A stretch of 64,000 bases of DNA. It comes from Ancylobacter radicis (GTDB taxonomy: Bacteria; Pseudomonadota; Alphaproteobacteria; Rhizobiales; Xanthobacteraceae). Below, piece by piece: positions 35,301-43,130 of this stretch. The stretch is from positions 1 through 64,000 of the forward strand of contig NZ_JAHCQH010000022.1 in the NCBI RefSeq assembly GCF_018449475.1, in the 5' to 3' direction. Below the pieces are notes generated by a model. It was given only the letters and a program-made list of their open reading frames with translations, made no database searches and was not told where the DNA came from. A program made the position numbers and the translations under genes. Position 1 is the first letter of the stretch. Each line of letters starts with the position of its first letter.

Positions 35301-37534
35301 CCGTCACAGTCACGCTGGGAAGCGGCAGCACGATCAGCACGACCGGGGTCGGCGCGATCGGCATCTTCGCCCAGTCCATCGGCGGCGGTGGCGGCTATAG
35401 CGGCGCGATGAACACGGCGGGCATGACGTGGCTGAGTTCGTCCTCATCCACGGATGTGCAGAGCCAGACGGGCGGCGCCATCACCATCACCGCCGAGGGC
35501 GGCGCAGCCATCTCGACTACAGGAGCGAACGCCCATGGCATCTTCGCGCAAAGCCTGGCGGCGGGCGGCGGGGCTATCGCGACCACCCAGGGCATCGCCA
35601 TCGCTCCCGTCACCGGCGCCGGGCGCGGCTCGGCGGGGATTTACAACACAGGGCTCGTCACCATCGACTTTACCGGCACGATCAACGCGAGGGGCGCGGG
35701 TGCGGCGGGCATCATGGTGCAATCCGGCGTTCAGGCGTCGAACGGCGCGATCATCCAGACGGGCGCGACGATCGACGTGACTTTCGGCGGCACATTGGTG
35801 GGCGGCAGCGGGAACGGCGCCGCCATTGTGCTGATGGGGGGCTATCTGAACACCGTGACTCTGCGCCCCGGCAGCATGGTCAGCGCGCTGTCGGGAACCG
35901 CCATCATCGGCACGCTGGAGACCTTCCAGATCGAGAACAGCGGCACGGTTTCCGGCAATATCGATCTGAGCCAGGCGGGGCCGAGCACCTTCGACAATGA
36001 GGCCGGCGGTCTCTTCAATATGGGCGCCACCGTCGACCTCGGCATCTACGATCAGCTCGGTGCGCTTGATCTGGGCACCCTGACCAACCAGGGAACGGTC
36101 AATCCGGGAGGCGCCGGTGTCATCGCCGCGACCATGCTGCACGCCAGCTTCGTCCAGAGCGCCGGCGGTATCCTGGCTGTCGACATCAATGCGGCGGTGG
36201 GCGGTGGTCAGACCAGCGACGTGCTGAATGTCGCCGGGACGACCGCGCTTTCCGGCGCGGTACAGCCGCTGGTCGGCGCCAATCTGCTGCCGGGCAGTTA
36301 CATGATCCTCGGCAGCACGGGCACCCTGACGGGAAACGCGCAGGTGATCCAGCCATCGCCGCTCGGGGTCATAAGCTTCGGCCTGGCTCAGGAGATGAAT
36401 GAACTCTTCCTGAACCCGACGGCGAATTTCGCCCCGTCCAGCATCCCATTGACCTCGAATGAACAGGCGATGGCGCAGAACCTTCAGTCCGCATGGGACA
36501 ATGGCGGCACTACCTACGCGCCCATCTTCGGCTCGATGGCCAACGTCCAGACCTCCACGGCCTACCAGACGGCGCTGCAGAGCCTGTCGGGCGATCAGAT
36601 GCAGGCCTCCACCGTGACGCAGACGCGGGGGGCCCGCACCTCGCTCGCTTCCGCCCTCAGCTGCCCGGTGTTTTCCGGGAGTAGCACATTGATGGAGGAG
36701 ACCGACTGCACCTGGGCACGCATCACCGGCAGCCGTGCGGAGCAGTCGTCGAACGCTGTCGGCAGCGGCTACACGGTGGAGGCGCTGACCTACCGTCTCG
36801 GTGTCCAGCGGGAAGTGGCGACGAACTGGTTCCTCGGCGCAACGCTCGGCTATTCCAACTCCTCCATGACCACCGATAATGGGCTCGGCGAATCCGACGG
36901 CGACAGCTTCGATGCCGCGCTGTCGCTGAAGCATCAGATCGGCCCCTGGCTGTTGTCTCTGGCGGGTCACGTTGGCTACGGCAGCTACGACACGAACCGC
37001 TCGGTGTTTCTGGGAACGGATTCCTGGATCGCCGAAGGCGATTCCGACGTGCTCACGGCGGGGCTGAGGTTCCGCGCCTCCTATGAGTTCATGTTCGACG
37101 GCTGGTATCTGCGCCCCTATGCGGATCTCGACCTGCTCTACACCTACATGCCCGGCTATCAGGAAACCGGCGCCAGCGCGCTCAACCTCTCCATCTCCGC
37201 GCTGGAGGAATGGACCTTCGTGTTCAGCCCGGCGCTGGAGATCGGCGCACGGGCGAACCTGAGCGGCGCTACCTGGCTGCGGCCCTATGCCAGCATCGGC
37301 GCGAGCTTCTATTCGAGCGATGGGCTGGAGTTCGAAAGCCGTCTCGTCGGGGCGGAGGCGCAGGTGCCGAGCTTTACCAACACCGTGCCCCTACCGGATG
37401 CCCTGCTGGACCTCACCGCCGGTCTACAGCTGGTGGATGACGGACGGTTCGATCTGCGCGCCGAGTACAAGGCGCAGATCGGCGAGGACTATGTCGGCCA
37501 GGAACTGACCGCCCGCTTCACCGTGTTCTTCTGA
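29390..37534 (+). CDS. giant glycine-rich autotransporter adhesin, 2714 aa
   Basis: Type V secretion protein: a long signal region (MRCSLRVVRRRTFGAF, then SASLGALILALASPGAAAQ), about 2400 residues of repeats, and a C-terminal beta-barrel of about 270 residues (from WARITGSRAEQSSNA to the terminal FTVFF with the final aromatic). The passenger alternates GG-GG-rich loops with strands of the type SLTNSGAISTTGDQAYGI and the recurring AQSIGGGGG, implying a long beta-solenoid on the cell surface. The ATG at 29390 has a G-rich site upstream; a GTG at 29369 is possible. Neighbours give no function; adhesion or biofilm is inferred from the family. Confidence 0.9.
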   Translation: MRCSLRVVRRRTFGAFHPLNSTTLSSASLGALILALASPGAAAQQSISCQAVSCATDSSTFYTAISIGSPGGDSSDNDYPGGTGGAGGTAEISSSGGGAIAVEATATGGQGGAGAEAGLDGGHFTNGPSNGGAGGTGGTATAGNSGTISIPGGAPTPLSAVSANASGGQGGAAQQGSGSNGGSDGGGGGQGGSASTTNSGTLILISNSASGLSSFANGGAGVMGGGAAEFAGAGNSGSGGEGGSANATNAAGGTITTAGSDAAAILLSAQGGIGADGADPGNSYSAGNAGNGGNGGTIVASNSGIVTTSGLSSAGIWASAAGGNGGAGGDDEGSGTAGGIGGKGGSVTLTNAGRITTSGQQSYGLGADAMGGAGGEGGYGAAEFSSIGSAGGAGHDGGTVTIRTTAASIIITSGASSLGISAEANGGEGGNGGGYSAGADTQGDGGAAGNGGIATVTALGTVATSGVNASGVGAFAVGGNGGTSGSNATGGLGGKGGIATAIVGLMPNAGNAPTTSGSGSPALAVVTTGGTGGAADTGAAGGAGGTSTAMVTGMLSTTGLDSAAAYIVANGGAAGDSTASRGTNGSSGGLAGTARLTLGNSQGAVTVLSTDGDDSAAAAVLAIGGAGSAASPGDGFGDGGTGGAGAQGGTIQVFTYAGVTLEAAGSGSAGLRAVSDGGAGGQGGSFSASGTGGAGGATQISGSATITTTGDGGTGIFATALGGAGGSNPTTDPNEIGYGGNGGTGGTVILSNDGVISTSGASAHGIYAAATGGVAGTGMAGNGTDGDGGTVTVKTGATSSISAAGLGSSAIRADASGGNGGTIALTIGGTVSTQGFLAPALFATSAGGIINDAGDAGNGGTITVSAALALPANGATASGTASAGLSLASTGGAGQGTSSGGSGGSGGSVSLDFTGAVTTTGTELFPGFSALSPAVWLTSAGGAGGAAVDGYGAHGGTGGAGASATVNFGTAAGAAARAITYGSGSVGLGAVSQGGAGGGGSQATAGNANGGRGGAGGSAGASIVTAYAGTSVMTYGDASAALYGLSAGGAAGDGSDQNGTVGNAGSGGAGGDGGTVHVTSAASLTTSGWSSYGIYAAALGGDGGSGGVSNEDFDADGGAGGAGGAGGSITVTYAVTVSNDGTIITSGDAAYAIYGLSQGGSGGAGGGANGDIVEQGGNAGTGGAGAGISLTNSGALTTTGDQGYGLFGQSIGGGGDMGGSAGGIGLINITVGGNGSGGGAGGAVSLTNSGAISTTNDSAIGIYGLSVGGAGGAGGTVSTTELAFIVPAVTVALGGGGGFGGNGGNVGIINTAPIATVGLDAIGISALSVGGGGGSGGNADSSSYSLGFGEIPSISVTVGLGGSGADGGDGGSVTVASAATITTQSDQAFAIHAQSIGGGGGNGGNAATSTYTYGSSLDLALSVSLGGSGGGGGIGNAVTVENGFGGSLWTGGFAADAIYASSIGGGGGSGGTGTAATSVSLPVSWSGQVNGVNLSTDLIPFSFNESFAASIGIGGAGGSGNVGGEVLVTNAGSIATIGIDARGIFAQSVGGGGGSGAAGQAAGTDDYQLNLSVGGSGGSGGNGGGVEVANIAGGSISTAADGAHGIQAQSVGGGGGSGGTASSDPGGATGGLMEYLTASMLKSILAYKLPAYAANEAVKLEFPTTEANIGVGGAGGAAGDGGQVAVSNIGTISTLGDVAFGVFAQSVGGGGGNGGGATMAGSNVINIDVGVGGAGGAAGTGQLVEVTNLGVIRTAGDSAFGIFAQSVGGGGGLGALATDSTSLSLTAAITVGGSNAQNPNNSNTLEGATGSAMAVQVTNSGAIITTGSEAHALVAQSIGGGGGLFVLNPEEPGLTEPSNAEIIALQNQILAELQTLGVDLDALASSYAEKLYNASGTVDLAIGGSSLTSGGGGAVTITHDGAIATSGDNAFGILAQSIGGGGGLATDGAGATMPVTVSGSVGGSGSGAGGAVTVTLGSGSTISTTGVGAIGIFAQSIGGGGGYSGAMNTAGMTWLSSSSSTDVQSQTGGAITITAEGGAAISTTGANAHGIFAQSLAAGGGAIATTQGIAIAPVTGAGRGSAGIYNTGLVTIDFTGTINARGAGAAGIMVQSGVQASNGAIIQTGATIDVTFGGTLVGGSGNGAAIVLMGGYLNTVTLRPGSMVSALSGTAIIGTLETFQIENSGTVSGNIDLSQAGPSTFDNEAGGLFNMGATVDLGIYDQLGALDLGTLTNQGTVNPGGAGVIAATMLHASFVQSAGGILAVDINAAVGGGQTSDVLNVAGTTALSGAVQPLVGANLLPGSYMILGSTGTLTGNAQVIQPSPLGVISFGLAQEMNELFLNPTANFAPSSIPLTSNEQAMAQNLQSAWDNGGTTYAPIFGSMANVQTSTAYQTALQSLSGDQMQASTVTQTRGARTSLASALSCPVFSGSSTLMEETDCTWARITGSRAEQSSNAVGSGYTVEALTYRLGVQREVATNWFLGATLGYSNSSMTTDNGLGESDGDSFDAALSLKHQIGPWLLSLAGHVGYGSYDTNRSVFLGTDSWIAEGDSDVLTAGLRFRASYEFMFDGWYLRPYADLDLLYTYMPGYQETGASALNLSISALEEWTFVFSPALEIGARANLSGATWLRPYASIGASFYSSDGLEFESRLVGAEAQVPSFTNTVPLPDALLDLTAGLQLVDDGRFDLRAEYKAQIGEDYVGQELTARFTVFF

Positions 37535-37537
37535 GCC

Positions 37538-37816
37538 ATGCCGGCCGTCTCGACGCAGGCTTGGTCACGTAGCCCCTCCGGCTCGCAGGGCGGATGGTGC
37601 GCCTTGCGCCCGCGCGTCGCCGCCGACCTCGCCAAGGCCGCGGGCCTGGCCTACGAGCCCTCACGCCGCCATCAGGACATCTCCGGCCGCTTCGCCGTGC
37701 TGGAGGATGGGTTCGGCTTCCAGCGCGTGCCGGGGCAGCCGGTGTTCGACAAACAGATCGGTCGGCAGAGGGGCGGGGGGTGTGAGATTCTCGCTCGCTC
37801 CGCCAGAGCATTTTAG
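37538..37816 (+). pseudogene. fragment of a DUF3363/VirD2-like relaxase C-terminus
   Basis: The frame contains DLAKAAGLAYEPS, SGRFAVLEDGFGFQRVP and VFDKQIGRQ, the order seen in the C-terminal DUF3363 region of VirD2-type relaxases (AAGLAY, SGRFA-I-DG-GF-LVPW-P, G--V-G). Everything upstream of this piece is missing and the ATG shown is probably accidental. It indicates a past integrative or conjugative element between the autotransporter and the LysR gene. Confidence 0.5.
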
Positions 37817-37872
37817 AGCGAAGCGGATTCCGGTTCGCGTGAAGAAAATGCGTCAGAACAAAAAGCTCTAGA
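37805..37872. repeat. Rhizobiales-type dispersed intergenic repeat
   Basis: AGAGCATTTTAGAGCGAAG, then GGTTCGCGTGAAGAAAATGCG and AAAAAGCTCTAG, resembles a repeat I recall as widespread in Hyphomicrobiales intergenic regions. The AGAGC and GCTCT ends make a long-range inverted pair. Confidence 0.6.
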
Positions 37873-37911
37873 AGATCGGCGGTCGGCGCTCGCAGCCATG
37901 ACCTTTGCGCC

Positions 37912-38835
37912 TTAAGAGGCCTGAGTGGTGCGACGAGACGCGAAATGGTCGACGGCGTGGTCGGCAAACCGCCGCAGGATTTGCCCGCGATGGGCCCCGC
38001 CGCGCGAAGCGAGCACGACCCGCAGCGGGCGCACCTCGTTATCGATCTCCAGCGTCTTCACCCTGCCTCCATCGTATGTGACGGAGGATGGAGGCCGCAT
38101 CACCAGCAGCGTGAAGCCGAAGCCGGCAGCGACCGCGCTCCGTACCGCTTCCAGCGAGGTGGAAATGTAGGAAATGCGTGGGCTGATCCCGATTTCTTCA
38201 AGCAGGTCCTCGAAATAACTCCGGCTCCCCGGCCCGTCGAGCATGACATAGGGTTCGGCGGCGAGATCCGAGAGATTGATCGAGCGGCGGTCGGCCAGCG
38301 GATGGTTGGCGGCGAGCACCACCATCGGCCGGAGTGCGGCGAGTTCGACAAAGGCCAGCCCGTCAGGTTCTGCGCCGCGATCATAGGTCAGAGCGAGGTC
38401 AATCGAGCCCTCGCGGAGCGCATCGGCGAGATCGGTGAGCGCCATCTCCCTGAGGCGGATGGTGATTCCTGGAGCGATGTCCGCGAATGAACGGATGAGG
38501 CGCGCCGCGTAGAAGGGAGAGAGCGTCCAGAATACGCCGAGACGAATCTCGCCCGCCGCTTCCGCGGCCAGCGCCGAGGCTTCGCGCTCGACCTGCTGGG
38601 CCTGCTCCTCCAGACGGGTCACGTGCTCCAGAAAGACGCGACCTTGAAGCGTGAGCGTCAGCCCCCGTGCGTGGTGCCGATCGAACAGCGCAAGGCCGGT
38701 GACGTCTTCCAGCTTGTCCAGCGCCTGCGCGACCGAGGGCTGGGAGATGTTGAGCGCGCGAGCCGCCTGCGCGATGCCGCCATGCTCGGCGACGGCACGG
38801 AAATAGGTGCATTGGCGCAGAGTGTAGCGAACCAT
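37912..38835 (-). CDS. LysR-family transcriptional regulator, 307 aa
   Basis: An N-terminal winged helix-turn-helix (TLRQCTYFRAVAEHGGIAQAA, LNISQPSVAQALDKLED) is followed by a LysR substrate-binding domain from about residue 90 (GEIRLGVFWTLSPFYAARLI, PYVMLDGPGSRSYFEDLL). It is transcribed divergently from the Rieske oxygenase gene, so it probably controls that gene in response to its substrate or product. An AAGATA-N14-TATCTT repeat lies in the shared 126-bp gap. Confidence 0.9.
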   Translation of the reverse strand: MVRYTLRQCTYFRAVAEHGGIAQAARALNISQPSVAQALDKLEDVTGLALFDRHHARGLTLTLQGRVFLEHVTRLEEQAQQVEREASALAAEAAGEIRLGVFWTLSPFYAARLIRSFADIAPGITIRLREMALTDLADALREGSIDLALTYDRGAEPDGLAFVELAALRPMVVLAANHPLADRRSINLSDLAAEPYVMLDGPGSRSYFEDLLEEIGISPRISYISTSLEAVRSAVAAGFGFTLLVMRPPSSVTYDGGRVKTLEIDNEVRPLRVVLASRGGAHRGQILRRFADHAVDHFASRRTTQAS

Positions 38836-38855
38836 ATTAAACCTTGTCTAAAACC

Positions 38856-38881
38856 AAGATATTTGAGTTTTTCCCTATCTT
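38856..38881. promoter_or_regulatory. inverted repeat in the LysR-oxygenase intergenic region
   Basis: AAGATA at 38856-38861 and TATCTT at 38876-38881 lie in an AT-rich stretch 21 bp from the LysR start and 81 bp from the oxygenase start. The layout suits a LysR recognition site. Confidence 0.45.
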
Positions 38882-38961
38882 GAAAAAAGATCAATCTGGT
38901 TTCCGATCGGCTGCCCTGCTCGACCGGAGTGGCGCCTGCCTGCGAGGACAAGGATCAGCGC

Positions 38962-40116
38962 ATGTCGCCAGCTCAGCCCGTTGCCGAACTGCTCGAGGCC
39001 GCCGCGCGGCCGTTCGAGGACGCACGCGCAATGCCGCCAAGCGTCTACACCAGCCCGGAATTCCTTGCGCGCGAGCTGGACACCATCTTCTCCAAGGAGT
39101 GGATATGCGTCGGCCGATCCAGCGGCCTCGCCACTGCGGGCGACTACTTGACCTATGAACTTGCCGGCCAGCCGGTAATGGTGCTGCGCGACAAGGAAGG
39201 CGAGTTACGCGCTTTTTCCAATGTCTGCCTGCATCGCATGTCGACGCTGCTCGAGGGCACCGGAAACCGGCGCGCGATCGTGTGTCCGTATCACGCCTGG
39301 ACCTACGGTCTCGACGGCCACCTCCGCGGGGCGCCGTTCATGGCCCAGACCACGGGCTTCTGCAAGGACGACTACGTCCTCCCGTCGATCCGCTGCGAGG
39401 AATGGCTTGGGTGGATCTACATAACGCTCGACAAGGATCGCCCGAGCGTTGCCGCGACGCTGCGGCCGCTGGAAGCGATGATCGCCCAGTACCAGATGGA
39501 GAACTATGTCGAGTGCTTCCGCGAGACCCACCTATGGGACACCAACTGGAAGGTGCTCGCGGAGAACTTCATGGAGAGCTACCACCTTCCGGTCTGTCAC
39601 GCCGACACCGTGGGCGGGCACTCAAAACTCGAGGAGATGGAGTGCCCACCGGGCCTCGCCGCCTTCAACTATCACTGGATCACCAAGGAAGCCTCGCTGC
39701 CGATCGGGAATGCGCATCCCGACAATACCCGTCTTGAAGGACGCTGGCGCAAGACGACCGCGCTGCTGGCCCTCTATCCCAGCCACCTCATCACCCTGAC
39801 CCCCGGCTATTTCTGGTACCTGTCCCTGCACCCGAAGGGCACGGGTCAGGTGGCGATGGTGTTCGGCGGCGGGCTGTCGCCGGAATTCATGGCCGATCCA
39901 CGGGCCGGCGAGTATGTGGCGACGCTCAAGAACCTGCTGGATGAGGTGAATGTCGAGGATCGCGGCTGCACCGAGAAGGTGTTCCGCGGCATGAATGCGG
40001 GCGTGGCCTGCGCCGGCCATCTTTCCTATCTGGAGCGGCCGATCTACGATTTCATGCACTACATCGCGGATCGGGCAACCGGCTTCGATCGCTCCTTTGC
40101 TCTCGCCGCGGAGTGA
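38962..40116 (+). CDS. Rieske non-heme iron oxygenase alpha subunit, 384 aa
   Basis: The Rieske [2Fe-2S] motif is complete: Cys89-x-His91 in NVCLHRMS and Cys108-x2-His111 in VCPYHAW. The mononuclear iron site lies in ENFMESYHLPVCH: His208 and His213. The residue three before the first His, normally the bridging Asp, is Glu205, as in carnitine monooxygenase CntA. This points to the quaternary-amine group (carnitine, betaine, choline-like substrates) rather than aromatic dihydroxylation. No reductase gene is adjacent. AAGGA precedes the ATG at 38962. A divergent LysR gene probably regulates it. Confidence 0.88.
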   Translation: MSPAQPVAELLEAAARPFEDARAMPPSVYTSPEFLARELDTIFSKEWICVGRSSGLATAGDYLTYELAGQPVMVLRDKEGELRAFSNVCLHRMSTLLEGTGNRRAIVCPYHAWTYGLDGHLRGAPFMAQTTGFCKDDYVLPSIRCEEWLGWIYITLDKDRPSVAATLRPLEAMIAQYQMENYVECFRETHLWDTNWKVLAENFMESYHLPVCHADTVGGHSKLEEMECPPGLAAFNYHWITKEASLPIGNAHPDNTRLEGRWRKTTALLALYPSHLITLTPGYFWYLSLHPKGTGQVAMVFGGGLSPEFMADPRAGEYVATLKNLLDEVNVEDRGCTEKVFRGMNAGVACAGHLSYLERPIYDFMHYIADRATGFDRSFALAAE

Positions 40117-40230
40117 GACCATGGCGGGTGAGCGCGCCGACATCGAGGGTCGGCACAATCTGGCATCGCGCCCGGTTCCGGTCTTGCGCAGCCTGACCCG
40201 CACGCAGCAAGCGCGATGCCGCCGATTGCC

Positions 40231-41046
40231 TTAGCGCGGCAGGCCGAATTGCTGGCGCAGCACCTTGTCGAACAGCCGCGCGGGCATGAGGCGGCGCAGC
40301 AGGCTGACCTGCTTCGCCACCTTGCCGACAGGGTAGCGGAGCGTGTGGCGCGATGCCGTGGCCGCCCGTAGCACCGCCTCCGCCACCTCTTCGGGAGTGA
40401 CCGCCGTGGGCAAGGCCTTCTTGATGAAGTCCTGCACCCAGGCGCGCGCGGCGTCGTACTCTTTCTTCTTGGTGTCCGGCTCGAGCGCGCTCTGGTCGAA
40501 ACTGCCGGTCACCGTGGCGGGCTCGATCAACGACACGCGGATGTCGAAGGCGCGGACCTCGTGATCGAGCGACTCGGAATAGCCCTCGAGCGCGAACTTG
40601 CTGCCGGCGTAATGGGCCGAATACGGCGCCGGCACGATCCCGAGTCCGCTGCTGAGATTGATGATGCGGCCCTGCCCGCGGGTCCGCATCGACGGCAGCA
40701 CCGCGTTGATGACCCGGACAACCCCGAACAGATTGACGTCGTAGAGGCGCTGGACTTGCGCGACTGACGATTCCTCGGCGCCCCCGAATAGGCCGACGCC
40801 GGCATTGTTGACGAGAACATCGATGCGCCCGGTGCGCGCCAGCACCTCGGAGACGAGGGCGGCCACAGAGCCGTCATCCGTCACATCGCAGGTCAGCATC
40901 GTGACCTTGCTCGGGGGGACACCGCCCGGCTTGCGGCTGGTGCCGAAGACGGTGAAGCCGGCCCGCGCCAGGGCTTCGGCGCTCGCCCGGCCGATGCCGG
41001 ACGACGCGCCCGTGACGAGAGCGGTTTTCTGGGAAGGGGAGGGCAT
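40231..41046 (-). CDS. short-chain dehydrogenase/reductase, 271 aa
   Basis: A classical SDR with N-terminal cofactor motif TALVTGASSGIGRASAEALA, NNAGVG in the central strand, catalytic Ser in NLSSGLG and Tyr-x3-Lys in SAHYAGSKFAL. An Arg/Lys-rich SRKPGG after the second strand suggests NADP(H). Substrate unknown. It heads the same way as the two oxidoreductase genes at 41147-43021, so the three may be co-transcribed. Confidence 0.9.
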   Translation of the reverse strand: MPSPSQKTALVTGASSGIGRASAEALARAGFTVFGTSRKPGGVPPSKVTMLTCDVTDDGSVAALVSEVLARTGRIDVLVNNAGVGLFGGAEESSVAQVQRLYDVNLFGVVRVINAVLPSMRTRGQGRIINLSSGLGIVPAPYSAHYAGSKFALEGYSESLDHEVRAFDIRVSLIEPATVTGSFDQSALEPDTKKKEYDAARAWVQDFIKKALPTAVTPEEVAEAVLRAATASRHTLRYPVGKVAKQVSLLRRLMPARLFDKVLRQQFGLPR

Positions 41047-41146
41047 GGCTGTTGATCCGGTTTGCTGAAGAGGGGAGGGGGCGCGATCGCGGTGTTGGGG
41101 TAGGAGCAGCCGGCACGGCCGTGCGTCGGGGGAGGCGGCACCGCCG

Positions 41147-42148
41147 TCACTTCAGCGCGACGACGACCTTGCCTTTGGACCGTCCGGTTTCGGTGTAGGC
41201 CAAGGCATCATTGGTCGCGTCGAACGGGAAGACCCGATCCACGACCGGGCGAATGATGCCGGCCTCGATCAGCGACGTGATCTGGCTCAACTGCCCGCCC
41301 TCCGCCCGCATGAACAGGAAGGAATAGGCGAGCCCTCGGGCTTTGGCCTTCCGTCGGATGCCGAAGCTGAGAAGGCGCATGAGCTGACGCAGAAGCCAGT
41401 TCAACCCTTGTTGCCGCGCGAAATCGGGGTCCGGCGGACCGGAGATCGAGATCAGCTTGCCCCCGCGCTTCAGCACGCTCAGGGATTTCTGGAGCGTCGC
41501 GCCATCGAGGCTGTTGAGCACGACGTCGTAACCCGACAGCACCGCCGCGAAATCCTGCGTCTTGTAGTCGATCACGACATCGGCGCCGAGGCGTCTGACC
41601 AGATCGACATTGGCGGTGCTGGTCGTCGTCGCGACCGTGGCGCCGAGATGCTTGGCCAGCTGGATGGCGAATGTCCCGACGCCGCCCGAGCCCGCATGGA
41701 TGAGGACCTTCTGCCCCTTGCGCAGACCGGCGCGTTCCACCAGTGCCTGCCAGGCGGTCAGCCCGACCAGCGGAACCGACGCCGCCTCCGCCATGGTCAG
41801 GTTCGTCGGCTTCAGCGCCAGATCGTCCTCATGGACGGCGATCCGCTCCGCGAAGGTCCCGATGCGGCCATCGCGCGGGCGGGCATAGACCTCGTCACCC
41901 ACCTTGAAACGGCGGACCTTGGCCCCGACGCGGACGACCCGCCCGGCCATGTCGTGTCCGAGGATGAGCGGCGGGCGATAGGGAAGGATGGGCTTGAAGG
42001 CGCCGTCGCGGATCTTGGAATCCAGAGGGTTGAGCCCGGCGGCGTGGATCTCGACCAGGACATCCTCATCGCCCACCGCCGGCTCCGGCCAATCGCCGAA
42101 GCGCAGGGCGCCACCCTTCCTGTACTTGTCGAGGATGAAGGCCTTCAT
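41147..42148 (-). CDS. NADP-dependent quinone oxidoreductase-like protein (MDR family), 333 aa
   Basis: A zinc-free medium-chain dehydrogenase. An N-terminal GroES-like domain (LVEIHAAGLNPLDSKIRDGAF, ILGHDMAGRVVRVGAKV) is followed by a Rossmann domain with VLIHAGSGGVGTFAIQLAKHLG. The zinc-binding Cys/Glu residues of true alcohol dehydrogenases are absent. Probably reduces quinones or enones with NADPH. It lies between two SDR genes and downstream of the gene divergent from tetR. Confidence 0.88.
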   Translation of the reverse strand: MKAFILDKYRKGGALRFGDWPEPAVGDEDVLVEIHAAGLNPLDSKIRDGAFKPILPYRPPLILGHDMAGRVVRVGAKVRRFKVGDEVYARPRDGRIGTFAERIAVHEDDLALKPTNLTMAEAASVPLVGLTAWQALVERAGLRKGQKVLIHAGSGGVGTFAIQLAKHLGATVATTTSTANVDLVRRLGADVVIDYKTQDFAAVLSGYDVVLNSLDGATLQKSLSVLKRGGKLISISGPPDPDFARQQGLNWLLRQLMRLLSFGIRRKAKARGLAYSFLFMRAEGGQLSQITSLIEAGIIRPVVDRVFPFDATNDALAYTETGRSKGKVVVALK

Positions 42149-42232
42149 GATGATCCATTCTCCGGGTTGCCGTGGGCGTTCGCCTCGCGGGAAAGGGCCG
42201 CGAGGCGAGCTGGGCCTTGGCGGCGCGAGTGC

Positions 42233-43021
42233 TCAATCGGCCGCCCGGTAGCGGGCAGCGGCGTGTTCCTGGCCTATGTTCGGCAGCATGGCCTGACGCG
42301 CGGCCTGGAAGGCGTTCCACTGCTCCACATCGGGCAGCGGCGGGATCGTGACGGCCTCGCGGCGGTCGAAGCCGGTCATGGCCGCGTCTACCAGCTCATC
42401 GACGCTCATCACCCCGGACATGGTGTCGACGTCCGCGCCGGCATGGCTCCAGATTTCGGTGCGCGTGGCGGCGGGAAGCACCGCTTGGACATAGACGCCC
42501 CTCGGGCCGAGTTCGACGCTGAGCCCCTGCGACAGGAACTGCACGAAGGCCTTGGTCGCACCATAGACCGTCATCCCGAACTCGGGCGCCAGACCGACCA
42601 CCGAGCCGATGTTGACGATCGCGCCCTCGCCGGCCTGTGCCAGACGCGGGGCGATGGCGCTGGCCAGCCGCAGCACGGCGGTGGTGTTGAGGGCGAGCAG
42701 CCGCGCGACATCATCGGTGCTCTGCTCGACGAAGCTCCCGCCGATGGCGGTGCCGGCATTGTTGATGAGGATGCCGATGCGCGCATCCTCGCGCAGCCGG
42801 GCTTCCACGACGCCGAGGTCGGCGGGCTGCGTGAGATCCGCCGCGATGATGTCGATCGCCACGCCGGTCTCTTCGCGCAGGCGAGCCGCCAGCGCCTCCA
42901 TGCGCGCCGTGTTGCGGGCAACCAGCACCAGATCGTGCCCACGCCGGGCGAAACGCTCGGCGTAAGCCGCGCCGATACCGGTCGACGCGCCGGTGACGAG
43001 AACGGAGGGATGCGAGGCCAT
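42233..43021 (-). CDS. short-chain dehydrogenase/reductase, 262 aa
   Basis: SDR with SVLVTGASTGIGAAYAERFA, NNAGTAIGG, Ser in NIGSVVGLA and Tyr-x3-Lys in MTVYGATKAFVQFL. An ATG at 43021 gives MASHPSVLVTG; a longer frame to 43069 adds residues in the promoter region. It is divergent from the TetR gene 109 bp away with an operator-like palindrome between, so it is probably the regulated gene. Confidence 0.9.
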   Translation of the reverse strand: MASHPSVLVTGASTGIGAAYAERFARRGHDLVLVARNTARMEALAARLREETGVAIDIIAADLTQPADLGVVEARLREDARIGILINNAGTAIGGSFVEQSTDDVARLLALNTTAVLRLASAIAPRLAQAGEGAIVNIGSVVGLAPEFGMTVYGATKAFVQFLSQGLSVELGPRGVYVQAVLPAATRTEIWSHAGADVDTMSGVMSVDELVDAAMTGFDRREAVTIPPLPDVEQWNAFQAARQAMLPNIGQEHAAARYRAAD

Positions 43022-43083
43022 GGGGTTGCTCTCTTTGCAATTCGAAATCATATACATGATATTCATCATGATTAGCCTTAAAT

Positions 43084-43097
43084 ATGATGATCATCAT
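43084..43097. promoter_or_regulatory. TetR operator candidate
   Basis: ATGATGATCATCAT is a perfect 14-bp palindrome in the AT-rich gap between the SDR and tetR genes, 33 bp before the tetR ATG. Related ATCAT/ATGAT half-sites occur at 43049-43073. Confidence 0.6.
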
Positions 43098-43130
43098 GTA
43101 ACTGTCAATGAGGTTCCGGGAGATTTCGAA

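Noticed and set aside
35444-36970. 508-codon minus-strand frame in the autotransporter barrel region
   Set aside because: Antisense to a coherent beta-barrel domain.
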